From assembly GCA_035687725.1 (NCBI GenBank), contig DASRVB010000175.1, positions 1 to 24,032 on the forward strand: a stretch of DNA of 24,032 nt. The letters run 5' to 3'. Positions within the stretch are counted from its first letter, which is position 1. Each line of letters opens with the position of its first letter. The DNA is from JAICNR01 sp035687725 (GTDB lineage: Bacteria; Gemmatimonadota; Gemmatimonadetes; JACCXV01; JAHWKZ01). Shown here piece after piece: positions 14,895 to 22,322 of this stretch. Under the pieces are notes generated by a model. It was not told the DNA's origin and did no database searches. It saw only the letters and a list, made by a program, of their open reading frames with translations. Position numbers and translations under genes: made by a program.

Positions 14895-17800
14895 TCAGCG
14901 GACCACCCGGGCCGCGATCTCGAGAGTCGCGCCCTCACCGGGCTCCAGGATGCCAACCGACCATATCTCCGTCTGCGGGTTGTAGGTACCCTCGCTCGGG
15001 ACCGACGACACGAACGCCAGGCGATCGTCGAGCTCGTAACTGACCTCCACACCGGTGACGCGCTCGGAGGCCGTGTTGGTTACGCGGAGCGTATACCGGA
15101 CTGTGTCGCCTACGGCAGGGGAGGCGTCGTCCACGCTCGCGGTCACCGCAAGATCGGCCGACACAGGGGCCGCGGTGACCGTGAACGGCGCGCTGGTCGC
15201 TGCGGTAAGCCCGGCCGCACTGGCCGTCAGCGTGTACCCCGCGCCGGGTTGTGAAATCCGCAGGTTGCCGAACGTGGCGACGCCGGCCACGGCCGTGGCG
15301 GTGGTCGTTCCCGAGAGGGTCCCGCCGCCGGGGTTGGTTCCCAGCGCGATCGTCACGACGCCGGTGAACGAGGGCACGGTACTGCCGCCGCTGTCGACCG
15401 CGCGCACCGTGACCGGGGGGGAGATGGCGGCGCCGACCTGCGTCGTGCCCGGCTGCTGGATGAACGCGAGGCCTACGGGTGTCGGCGCGACCGAGCCGAA
15501 CACGACGACCGCGTTGTCGTCGATCGGGATGCCGGCCACGGTGCCACTGATCGTCGCGGTCGCGGCCGTGGAAGGCGCGGTGAGAACCGCGGTGTAGGTA
15601 CCGTTGGCGAGATCGACCACGGGGCCGATCGACCCGGCCGTGGTCGACAGGGTGACCGCGTCTCCCCCGCCCGTGCGGCGGTTGCCGAACGCATCCCGCA
15701 CGTCGACGACGATGGTCGAGGTGCTCGACCCGTCGGCCGGGAGCGTCGTCGGCTGGGCTGTGATCGTCGTCGTCGTTCCCGACGCGCCGGCCGGAGTGAT
15801 CGCGAACGGCAGGCTCGTGACACCGGTGAAGCCACCCGCCCCCGCGGAGAGCCGGTATCCGCTGCCCGCTCGGTCGATCAGCAGACTGGAGAACGTCGCC
15901 ACGCCGCCCACGGCGCTGACGCTGGTGATACCGGACAGCGTGCCGCCGGAAGGATTGGCCCCGATGGCGATCGTGACCGTGCCGGTAAAGGAGGTCTGGA
16001 GCGCCCCCGTGTTGTCGACGGCCCGCACCGTGACGGCGGGCGTGATCGCCCGGCCCGCCTCGGTGCTGGTGGGCTGCTGGCCGAATTCCAGCCGGAAGGT
16101 CGTCGGGGGGACGAACGTGAACGTGACCTCGGCGGTATCGGAGATCGTCGTCGCGCCCAGCCGGCCGGAGATCGTCGCCGTCGCGGGTGCCGATGGCGCA
16201 GTCAACTCCGCGGTATAGGTCCCGTCGCCGATGTCCGAGATCGGGCCCAGGTTCCCCGCGGTCGTCGAGAGCGTCACGACGTTGCCGCCGGACGTCAGAC
16301 GATTGCCGAAGGCGTCGCGCAGCTCGACCGTGATGGTGGAGGTGCTCGACCCGTCGGCCGGCACGGAGGTGGGCGCCGCCGTGATCGTGGAGGTGGAAGC
16401 CGCCGCCGGGCCGGGAGTGATGGAGAAGGCCGAGCTCGTCGCGCCGGTCAGCCCGGCCGCGCTCGCGGCGAGGGTGTAGCCCGCTCCCGCCTGGTTGATT
16501 CGGACGTTGCTGAACGTAGCCACTCCGGCGACCGCGGCGACGGTAGTGGTCCCGGACAGCGTGCCGCCCGCGGGGTTGGTCGCGATGGCCAGTGTGACGT
16601 TCCCCGTGAACGACGTGATCGTGGCGCCGCCGTTGTCCACCGCGCGCACGGTGATCGCCGGCGATATCGTGGTCCCGGCCTGCTCGTTGGTCGGCTGCTG
16701 GCCGAACACCAGGCGGGTCGCTACCGGAGCGACGCCCGTGAACGTCACCGTGGCGGTATCGGACATCGTCGCGCCGTTCACCGTGCCGGTGATGGTCGCG
16801 GTCGTGGTAGCCGTAGACGAAGGAGATGTCAGAGTGGCGGTGTACGTTCCGTTCCCGTTGTTCGTGACCGCGCCCAGGTTCCCCCCGGTGGTATTCAACG
16901 CGACCAGTGCCCCACCCGACGTCAGCGGATTGCCGAGCGCATCGCGCAGCTCGACCATGATCGTCGACGTGCTCGTGCCGTTGGCCGGTATCGAGGTCGG
17001 GGACGCGGTGATCTGGGAGGTGGCGGGGGAAGCCGGTCCCGGGGTGATCGCGAAGGGCGCGCTCGTCGCGCCGGTAAGGCTTCCCGAGCTGGCCGCCAGG
17101 GTGTAGCCGCTCCCCGTCCGGTTGATGGAGAGGGTGCTGAAGGTGGCCACGCCGGATACGGCGGCGACCGTCGTGGTGCCGGAAAGCGTCCCCCCGCCCG
17201 GATTCGCGGAGATCGCGATCGTCACGTTGCCGGTGAACGACGGAACGGTCTGGCCGGCGTTGTTGGTCGCCCGAACCGTGATGGCCGGTGAGATCGAAGC
17301 GCCCGCCTGCTCGTCGGTCGGCTGCTGGACGAATTCGAGACGAGTGGGGACTTCGCTGAAGGTGACGCTGGCGTTGTCGGTTATCGCCCCGCCGTTGACC
17401 GTGCCGCTGACGGTCACGCTTCCGGCCGCAGCCGGTGCGGTCAGGGTGGCGGTGTAGGTCCCGTTCCCCTGATCGACCACGGGGCTGAGCGTGCCGGACC
17501 CGGTCGGGAGAGAGAGAGAGAGCGCGACCGCATCTCCACCGCTCGTGAGCGCGTTTCCGAAGGCGTCGCGGAGCTCGACCGTGATCGTCGACGTGCTCGT
17601 GCCGTCACCGGGTATCGAGGTCGGGACCGCCGTGATGGTCGACATCGCGCCCGAGGCGGGACCGGGCGTGATGGAGAACGAATTGCTCGTCGCACCCGAC
17701 AGGCCGTTCGTGCTGGCGGCCAGCGTGTAGCCGGCTCCCGTGCGGTCGATCGACAGGTTCGAGAACGTGGCCACGCCGTTGACGGTGGCAACTGTCGCAC

Positions 17801-18698
17801 CGGTAAGCGTCCCGCCACCCGGGTTGCTGCCGAGCGCGATCGTGATGTTGCCGCTGAAGGAAGTGACGAGATCCCCGTCGTCGTCGACCGCGCGCACGGT
17901 CACCGCCGGCGAGATGGACGCGCCCGCCTGGGCGTTCGAGGGCTGCACTCCGAACTCGAGCGCCGTCGCGACCGCGGCGGGGGTGGTGAACGTCACGGTC
18001 GCCGTGTCGGCGATCGGGTTCCCCTCGACCGTCCCACTGATGGTTGCCGTGCCGGTCGACGACCCCGCGGTCAGAGTGGCGGTATAGGTTCCGTCGCCGT
18101 TGTCCTCGACGCTGCTCAGGGTGCCGAGGGTGGTCTCCAGTTCCACGTCGTCGCCCCCCGCCGTTCGCGGGTTGCCCACGGCATCGAATACCTCGACCGT
18201 AATCTCGGATCCGCTCGTTCCGTTCGCCGGGATGGAGGTCGGGTTGGCCGCGATCACGGTCGTCGCACCGGAAGCGGGACCCACCGTGACGTTGAAGCTG
18301 CTGCTCGTGTCGTTCGTCAGGCCGTTGGCGCTCGCGACCAGCGTGTAGCCGGCGCCGGGGCGGTTGATCGACAGATTGGAAAACGTGGCACGGCCGAAGG
18401 AAGCGTTCACCGTGAGGGTGCCGGAGAGCGTCGCCCCACCGGGGTTCGCGCCGAGTGCGATCGTCACCGGGCCGGAGAAGGTGATATCGGGGTTGCCGGC
18501 AGGCCCCGGAAACGCCCCCACCGTTATCGGCCCGATCTGCGCTCCGGCCTCCCCGTTCGTCGGCTGATTCTCGAACTCCAGGTGGTTGGCGAATTGCGCA
18601 ATGGCCGACGAGGTGGGGATGACAACGCCGAGGGTGAGGAGGGCCGTGAGTATCTTCCGAGGAGTGGCGAAGCGGCGTAGATGGCGTGGGGGGGCCAT
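14895..18698 (-). CDS. Large secreted protein of alternating Ig-like modules with a C-terminal DUF11 domain
   Basis: This 1267-residue exported protein has a signal peptide at about 1-35 (basic head, then LLTLGVVIPTSSAIAQ). The body is a regular array. Six A modules each open with a phrase like LEFGQQPTNEQAGTTISPA. Five B modules of invasin/Big_1 type lie between them, each with PTSIPANGTSTSTITVELRD and NGTYTATLTAP. The order is A-B five times, then a final A, then a DUF11-type domain (ADLAVTASVDDASPAVGDT onward). One A-B unit is about 206 residues (620 bases). No membrane anchor, sorting signal or catalytic motif is seen. It is probably an extracellular stalk or adhesin. A (CT)7 tract interrupts B module 2. 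Several open frames on the opposite strand are shadows of its biased codons. Confidence 0.92.
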   Translation of the reverse strand: MAPPRHLRRFATPRKILTALLTLGVVIPTSSAIAQFANHLEFENQPTNGEAGAQIGPITVGAFPGPAGNPDITFSGPVTIALGANPGGATLSGTLTVNASFGRATFSNLSINRPGAGYTLVASANGLTNDTSSSFNVTVGPASGATTVIAANPTSIPANGTSGSEITVEVFDAVGNPRTAGGDDVELETTLGTLSSVEDNGDGTYTATLTAGSSTGTATISGTVEGNPIADTATVTFTTPAAVATALEFGVQPSNAQAGASISPAVTVRAVDDDGDLVTSFSGNITIALGSNPGGGTLTGATVATVNGVATFSNLSIDRTGAGYTLAASTNGLSGATSNSFSITPGPASGAMSTITAVPTSIPGDGTSTSTITVELRDAFGNALTSGGDAVALSLSLPTGSGTLSPVVDQGNGTYTATLTAPAAAGSVTVSGTVNGGAITDNASVTFSEVPTRLEFVQQPTDEQAGASISPAITVRATNNAGQTVPSFTGNVTIAISANPGGGTLSGTTTVAAVSGVATFSTLSINRTGSGYTLAASSGSLTGATSAPFAITPGPASPATSQITASPTSIPANGTSTSTIMVELRDALGNPLTSGGALVALNTTGGNLGAVTNNGNGTYTATLTSPSSTATTTATITGTVNGATMSDTATVTFTGVAPVATRLVFGQQPTNEQAGTTISPAITVRAVDNGGATITSFTGNVTLAIATNPAGGTLSGTTTVAAVAGVATFSNVRINQAGAGYTLAASAAGLTGATSSAFSITPGPAAASTSTITAAPTSVPADGSSTSTITVELRDAFGNRLTSGGNVVTLSTTAGNLGPISDIGDGTYTAELTAPSAPATATISGRLGATTISDTAEVTFTFVPPTTFRLEFGQQPTSTEAGRAITPAVTVRAVDNTGALQTSFTGTVTIAIGANPSGGTLSGITSVSAVGGVATFSSLLIDRAGSGYRLSAGAGGFTGVTSLPFAITPAGASGTTTTITAQPTTLPADGSSTSTIVVDVRDAFGNRRTGGGDAVTLSTTAGSIGPVVDLANGTYTAVLTAPSTAATATISGTVAGIPIDDNAVVVFGSVAPTPVGLAFIQQPGTTQVGAAISPPVTVRAVDSGGSTVPSFTGVVTIALGTNPGGGTLSGTTTATAVAGVATFGNLRISQPGAGYTLTASAAGLTAATSAPFTVTAAPVSADLAVTASVDDASPAVGDTVRYTLRVTNTASERVTGVEVSYELDDRLAFVSSVPSEGTYNPQTEIWSVGILEPGEGATLEIAARVVR
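15160..18590 (-). repeat. Tandem ~620-base repeat units encoding paired Ig-like modules
   Basis: The QQPT-type phrase that opens each A module is encoded near 18578, 17962, 17340, 16712, 16095 and 15475, a steady spacing of about 617-628 bases. Units are similar but not identical, so the duplications are old or under selection to diverge. This is a protein-coding repeat and not a CRISPR array. Confidence 0.85.
17508..17522. repeat. Dinucleotide repeat (GA)7 inside the Ig-like protein gene
   Basis: Fifteen bases of alternating G and A (CT on the coding strand) encode LSLSL in the second B module, near residue 393. The other B modules have a shorter, non-repetitive sequence at this place. Gain or loss of one unit would shift the frame. 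Confidence 0.85.
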
Positions 18699-18725
18699 AA
18701 GGGGGAAACAAAACTAACGCGTTGT

Positions 18726-18740
18726 CTCCCCCCGGGGGAG
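18726..18740. promoter_or_regulatory. GC-rich palindrome between divergent envelope genes
   Basis: CTCCCCC and GGGGGAG are perfect inverted copies about a single central C. The site lies midway in the 96-base space between the starts of the Ig-like protein gene (minus) and the OmpA-like gene (plus), a typical place for an operator serving both. With one central base it cannot form a normal RNA hairpin. No regulator gene is adjacent. Confidence 0.3.
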
Positions 18741-18794
18741 ATCGCTGCCGGAAATTGCCAGGAGCGACGAGCCGGGCTACACTGACCCCAGGGC

Positions 18795-20111
18795 ATGACC
18801 GTGCGACGAATCCTCCCGGTCCGCACTCGTATCTCCGCGCTCGCGGTTTCACTCGTTTTGTGGTCGGGAGTCCCCGTCCTGGCTCAACCGTCCAATATCG
18901 TCCGGATCTCGAACTGGGAGCTCAACCTCCACGCGGCGACGCTCCGGCCGGACTTGTTCGACGAGAGCGCCGGGGCGCTGCAGTTCGGCGGGCGGGTCTT
19001 CCGGAACTTCGGAAGCGGCCTGTCCGTGGGCGCCAACGCGGACTGGGCCCGATCCAGCGACGTCACGGTCGCGCCGTTCGAGGGCCTGAGCGCCTCGCTC
19101 CTCCTCTACAGCGCCGAGATCGGGTACGACGTCCGGGTCTCTCCACGTGCGGTCTTCCATCTGGGCGTCGGCGTCGGCCAGGCGAAGCTCGACATCGACC
19201 GCCCCCTCGCCGCCGGCGCCGCGGGCAACACCACCGGGCTGCTCGTGCCGGCGGGCGGCGGCGTGAAGATCCTCAACCGTTCCGTGGACCCGACCTGGGC
19301 CATCCGCTTCGACGCCCGCGACAACGTGATCCTCCTGGAGACCCTCACCGCGGATGGGACCGAGACCGAGCCGCGCCACAACGTCGAGGCGTCGGTCGGC
19401 TTCTCGTTCCTGTTCGGCGCAGGCGGCGCCTCGCGGGAACGCGTCGAGCAACCGGACTCGGACAGGGACGGCGTTCCGGACCGGCAGGAGCCTGTAGCGC
19501 CACCCGCGGAGCCGCGGATCGAGGCGGAGCCCGCCGTGGAGGGTCCGCCTGATGAAGATGGCGATGGGGTCGCGGACTTCGAAGACGGGTGTCCCGGTTC
19601 TCCGCAGGGCATCGACGTCGGACCGGACGGCTGCGCGTTCGACCCCGAGGCCGAGCCGGCCGCCACCGACTCGGACGGTGACGGCGTCCTCGACGCGCGT
19701 GACGCGTGCCCGGGCACGCCGTTGGGGATCTCGGTCGACGCGCGCGGCTGCCTCGCGCGGATCGCGCCTCAGGAAGAGCTCGGCGAGGAAGAAGAAGACC
19801 GGCCGGCGGCGTTCCCGGTTCCGATCGCCCCGGACGTTCGCGATGCCGCGCCGGCGGGCCCGGACGCGGCTGGCGCGTGCCTCGACAAGTCGGCGGGCGA
19901 GCGGGCGATCGAGTTCGACGGCCGGCGATTCGAACCGGTCGGGTTCCCCCAGCCGGTCGATCGGCTCTACCTCGTGCAGGTGGGATCGTTCGAAGACATT
20001 CCGCTGTTCGTGAGCGACACCGCAGAGCCGCCCTTTGGGGACTTCTGGGTGCCCGTCTGCGGAGAGACCGGGATCTACGACCTGTACGTCGAGGCAGGCG
20101 CAATCCCCTAG
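18795..20111 (+). CDS. OmpA-like outer membrane beta-barrel with thrombospondin type 3 repeats
   Basis: This 438-residue outer membrane protein has a signal peptide ending near VPVLAQ (about residue 35). The N-terminal 180 residues alternate polar and hydrophobic in short strands ending VGFSFLFG, as in eight-stranded OmpA-type barrels. Calcium-binding TSP3 repeats follow: DSDRDGVPD, DEDGDGVADFEDGCPG and DSDGDGVLDARDACPG, with paired cysteines. In most such proteins an OmpA C-terminal peptidoglycan-binding domain comes next. Here instead there is an acidic linker and a domain of about 85 residues that I do not recognise (from CLDKSAGERAIEFDGRRFEPVG to the end). It is divergent from the Ig-like protein gene. 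An intrinsic terminator follows the stop. The ribosome binding site is weak (AGGG close to the ATG). Confidence 0.88.
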   Translation: MTVRRILPVRTRISALAVSLVLWSGVPVLAQPSNIVRISNWELNLHAATLRPDLFDESAGALQFGGRVFRNFGSGLSVGANADWARSSDVTVAPFEGLSASLLLYSAEIGYDVRVSPRAVFHLGVGVGQAKLDIDRPLAAGAAGNTTGLLVPAGGGVKILNRSVDPTWAIRFDARDNVILLETLTADGTETEPRHNVEASVGFSFLFGAGGASRERVEQPDSDRDGVPDRQEPVAPPAEPRIEAEPAVEGPPDEDGDGVADFEDGCPGSPQGIDVGPDGCAFDPEAEPAATDSDGDGVLDARDACPGTPLGISVDARGCLARIAPQEELGEEEEDRPAAFPVPIAPDVRDAAPAGPDAAGACLDKSAGERAIEFDGRRFEPVGFPQPVDRLYLVQVGSFEDIPLFVSDTAEPPFGDFWVPVCGETGIYDLYVEAGAIP

Positions 20112-20121
20112 GACGATGCAA

Positions 20122-20145
20122 CCCGGCCGCACGCCGGGCGTTTTT
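20122..20145 (+). terminator. Intrinsic terminator after the OmpA-like gene
   Basis: A perfect six-pair stem, CCCGGC/GCCGGG, encloses the loop CGCAC and is followed after CG by five T residues. It begins 11 bases after the stop. The T run ends only seven bases before the ATG of the RCC1 lipoprotein gene. Confidence 0.8.
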
Positions 20146-20152
20146 CCTCCCG

Positions 20153-21334
20153 ATGCCTCCCTCACTCTTCCGATCGATTCTGCGGAGCTGCGCGCTGGCC
20201 GCGCTGATCCCCGCCGCGGCCTGCTCGGACGGCGGTCCGACATCGGTCCTTCCGCCCGAGCCGACCTCCGGGTACGCCGCAATCGCCATCGGGATCCACC
20301 ACGGGTGCGGAATCGTCGCCGGGGCGGGCGCCTTCTGCTGGGGGCTGAACGTCGCAGGCGAGCTCGGCGACGGAAGCCTGAGATCCTCGCTCGCACCTGT
20401 CCGCGTGACCGGCGGATCCGAGTTCGTGGCGGTTTCACTTTCTGCCGGCCACGGCTGCGCCCTGTCGTCGAATGGGGTGGCGTGGTGCTGGGGATCGGGC
20501 GCGCGCGGCGCGCTGGGGGTCGGCGATCCAGCGGATCGCGCGGTCCCGAGCCCGGTCACCGGCGGCCTGACGTTCCGCGCGATCGACGCAGGCGCCGCGT
20601 TCACGTGCGGGATCGACGCATCGGGCGCGGCCTGGTGCTGGGGCGCCAACTCGTTCGGCCAGCTCGGCGACGGCACACGCACCGACAGTGCGGTGCCGGT
20701 TCGGGTCGCAGGCGGGGGCGAATACGTCGCGATATCGACGGGAGCCGCGCACGCCTGCGCGGTCGAAGCCGGGGGCGGCGCGCGATGCTGGGGAGAGAAC
20801 GGGCAGGGCGAGGTTGGAGACGGGACGACCGTGACTCGCGCCGAGCCCGTTGCGGTTCGCGAGTTGGCTGATCTCGTCGGAATCGCCGTCGGCACGTCGC
20901 ATTCCTGTGCGCTGGCGAGCGACGGTTCGGTCTGGTGCTGGGGGGAGAACGCCGCGGGCCAGCTCGGCGACGGTCAGCCCGGCCCCGGCCCCCACCTCTT
21001 CCGCCCCGAGCCGGATCGCGTCGCCGTGCCGGTGCCCGCCGTCCAGATCGACGCCGGCACCGGGCACACCTGCGCGCTCGGGATCCAGGGGAGCGCGTAC
21101 TGCTGGGGCTGGAACGTCGACGGGCAGATCGGTGACGGAAAGATCGGCATCCGTACGACCCCCTCGAAGGTGGCGACCCCCGAGCGCTTCGTGCGAATCA
21201 CAGCCGGCCTGGCCGCGGGATGCGGCATCCCCGAGGACGGCCGCGCCTTGTGCTGGGGCCGGAACGAGGACGGCGAGCTGGGCGACGGCACAGTAGAGCA
21301 TCACCGCTTTCCGAGGCCCGTCCTCCTTCCCTGA
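20153..21334 (+). CDS. RCC1-repeat (seven-bladed propeller) lipoprotein
   Basis: This 393-residue lipoprotein has the signal MPPSLFRSILRSCALAALIP and the lipid Cys at residue 24. Seven RCC1/BLIP-II-type repeats follow, each with an aromatic-Ala-Ile start, then a Cys near GHGCAL, then CWG and a GxLGDGT turn (for example WCWGANSFGQLGDGT). Seven units match one closed seven-bladed propeller. Each blade has the same Cys pair, presumably a disulfide, which fits an exported protein. Such propellers bind protein partners, but the ligand is unknown. The start is the only sensible one before the signal, yet it has no ribosome binding site and lies just after a terminator, so its expression is unclear. 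A six-pair hairpin without a T run (21336-21351) follows the stop. Confidence 0.9.
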   Translation: MPPSLFRSILRSCALAALIPAAACSDGGPTSVLPPEPTSGYAAIAIGIHHGCGIVAGAGAFCWGLNVAGELGDGSLRSSLAPVRVTGGSEFVAVSLSAGHGCALSSNGVAWCWGSGARGALGVGDPADRAVPSPVTGGLTFRAIDAGAAFTCGIDASGAAWCWGANSFGQLGDGTRTDSAVPVRVAGGGEYVAISTGAAHACAVEAGGGARCWGENGQGEVGDGTTVTRAEPVAVRELADLVGIAVGTSHSCALASDGSVWCWGENAAGQLGDGQPGPGPHLFRPEPDRVAVPVPAVQIDAGTGHTCALGIQGSAYCWGWNVDGQIGDGKIGIRTTPSKVATPERFVRITAGLAAGCGIPEDGRALCWGRNEDGELGDGTVEHHRFPRPVLLP

Positions 21335-21335
21335 A

Positions 21336-21351
21336 GCGGCCCCTCGGCCGC
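21336..21351 (+). terminator. Possible hairpin after the RCC1 gene
   Basis: GCGGCC and GGCCGC pair perfectly around the loop CCTC, two bases after the stop codon. There is no run of T after it, so termination is doubtful. It could instead stabilise the 3' end of the message. Confidence 0.3.
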
Positions 21352-21434
21352 CGTCACACTCCACCGGTTCGTCTGCTCCCTTGGGGAGAGTCGTGCTCAC
21401 GAAACCGGATCCACGCGACGAAGGGGAGGACACC

Positions 21435-22250
21435 ATGTCTGCGATCAGAGCCTTTGCCTGCCTGGTGACGGCGGCCGCCTGCGCCGCTCTCGCCGGATGC
21501 GAGGAAGCGCCCCCGCTGGGCGTGACCCTCGACGAGGGAAGCGCGTTTCGGGACGGGGGCGATACCGGTGGGGCGAGTCCGAGCGGAAGCAAGAAGCTCG
21601 GCCTCGACGTCTGCGATCCCTCGGCCGGCGGATTCTCGACGGCCTCCAGCAACCCCTGGTTCCCGATGGAGGTGGGTCAGCAATGGACATACGAGGGGGA
21701 GGAGGACGGGGTTCCGGTCAGGCTCCTGATCACGGTCCTCGACGAGACCCGGCTCGTCGCCGGCGTGACGACGCGGGCGATCGAGGAGCGCGAATGGGAG
21801 GACGACGAGCTGCTCGAGGTCTCGTGGAACTACTTCGCCGAGGCCGGCGACGGGACGATCTGCTACTTCGGCGAGGACGTCGACATCTACGAGGAAGAGG
21901 AGATCGTCCACGAGGGCGCCTGGTGCGCGGACGAGTCGCCGAACGCGCCCGGGATCATCATACCCGCCGATCCGCGCCCCGGGATGAAGTTCCCCATGGA
22001 GTCCGCGCCGGGAATCGCGGAGGACGAGGGGAAGATCGTGGGGATCGGCCCCGTGACGGTTCCGTTCGGTAGCTTCGACGAGACGATCCGCGTGCGGGAG
22101 TTCAATCCGCTCGACGGAGGCAAGGGGTTCAAGGTGTTCGGTGCGGATGTGGGCCTGCTGATCGACGGTCCCGTCGAGCTGACCGACTTCGGCGGTGGCG
22201 CTTCCACCCCGGGTCCGCCGACGATCACGATGCAGGCCTGCGGGAGTTGA
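21435..22250 (+). CDS. Lipoprotein, unknown function
   Basis: This 271-residue protein starts at ATG 21435, chosen for a strong GGGGAGGA five bases upstream. An earlier in-frame start at 21381 would put a charged tail before the signal peptide. The signal ends in the lipobox ALAGC (Cys22). A glycine/serine linker leads to an acidic beta-rich domain with NPWFPMEVGQQWTYEG, a phrase common in secreted proteins of this length that begin by stating a folded barrel-like domain. Cysteines at a few sites may form disulfides. I cannot assign a function. It lies between the RCC1 lipoprotein and the TonB-dependent receptor, and may be their surface partner. Confidence 0.85.
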   Translation: MSAIRAFACLVTAAACAALAGCEEAPPLGVTLDEGSAFRDGGDTGGASPSGSKKLGLDVCDPSAGGFSTASSNPWFPMEVGQQWTYEGEEDGVPVRLLITVLDETRLVAGVTTRAIEEREWEDDELLEVSWNYFAEAGDGTICYFGEDVDIYEEEEIVHEGAWCADESPNAPGIIIPADPRPGMKFPMESAPGIAEDEGKIVGIGPVTVPFGSFDETIRVREFNPLDGGKGFKVFGADVGLLIDGPVELTDFGGGASTPGPPTITMQACGS

Positions 22251-22268
22251 CCCGCCGGAAACGGATGG

Positions 22269-22288
22269 GGGGAGCGCGCTCCGCCCCG
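22269..22288 (+). terminator. Possible hairpin between the lipoprotein and receptor genes
   Basis: A G-rich arm GGGGGGAG and a C-rich arm CTCCGCCCC can pair around CGCG with one bulged G. The inner part is the 12-base palindrome GGAGCGCGCTCC (22271-22282). No T run follows, so a terminator role is only possible. Confidence 0.3.
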
Positions 22289-22322
22289 TGACGGCGGTCT
22301 GCGGGTCGGATATGCTGGTCTC

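Noticed and set aside
15055..18567. Chain of plus-strand open frames, each about 100-200 codons, opposite the Ig-like gene
   Set aside because: Their starts and stops recur with the module period. They are shadows of the repeated coding sequence, not a set of genes.
15160..18590. Regular direct repeats that could be read as a CRISPR-like or satellite array
   Set aside because: The period is 620 bases, the repeats are degenerate and in frame, and they encode Ig-like domains.
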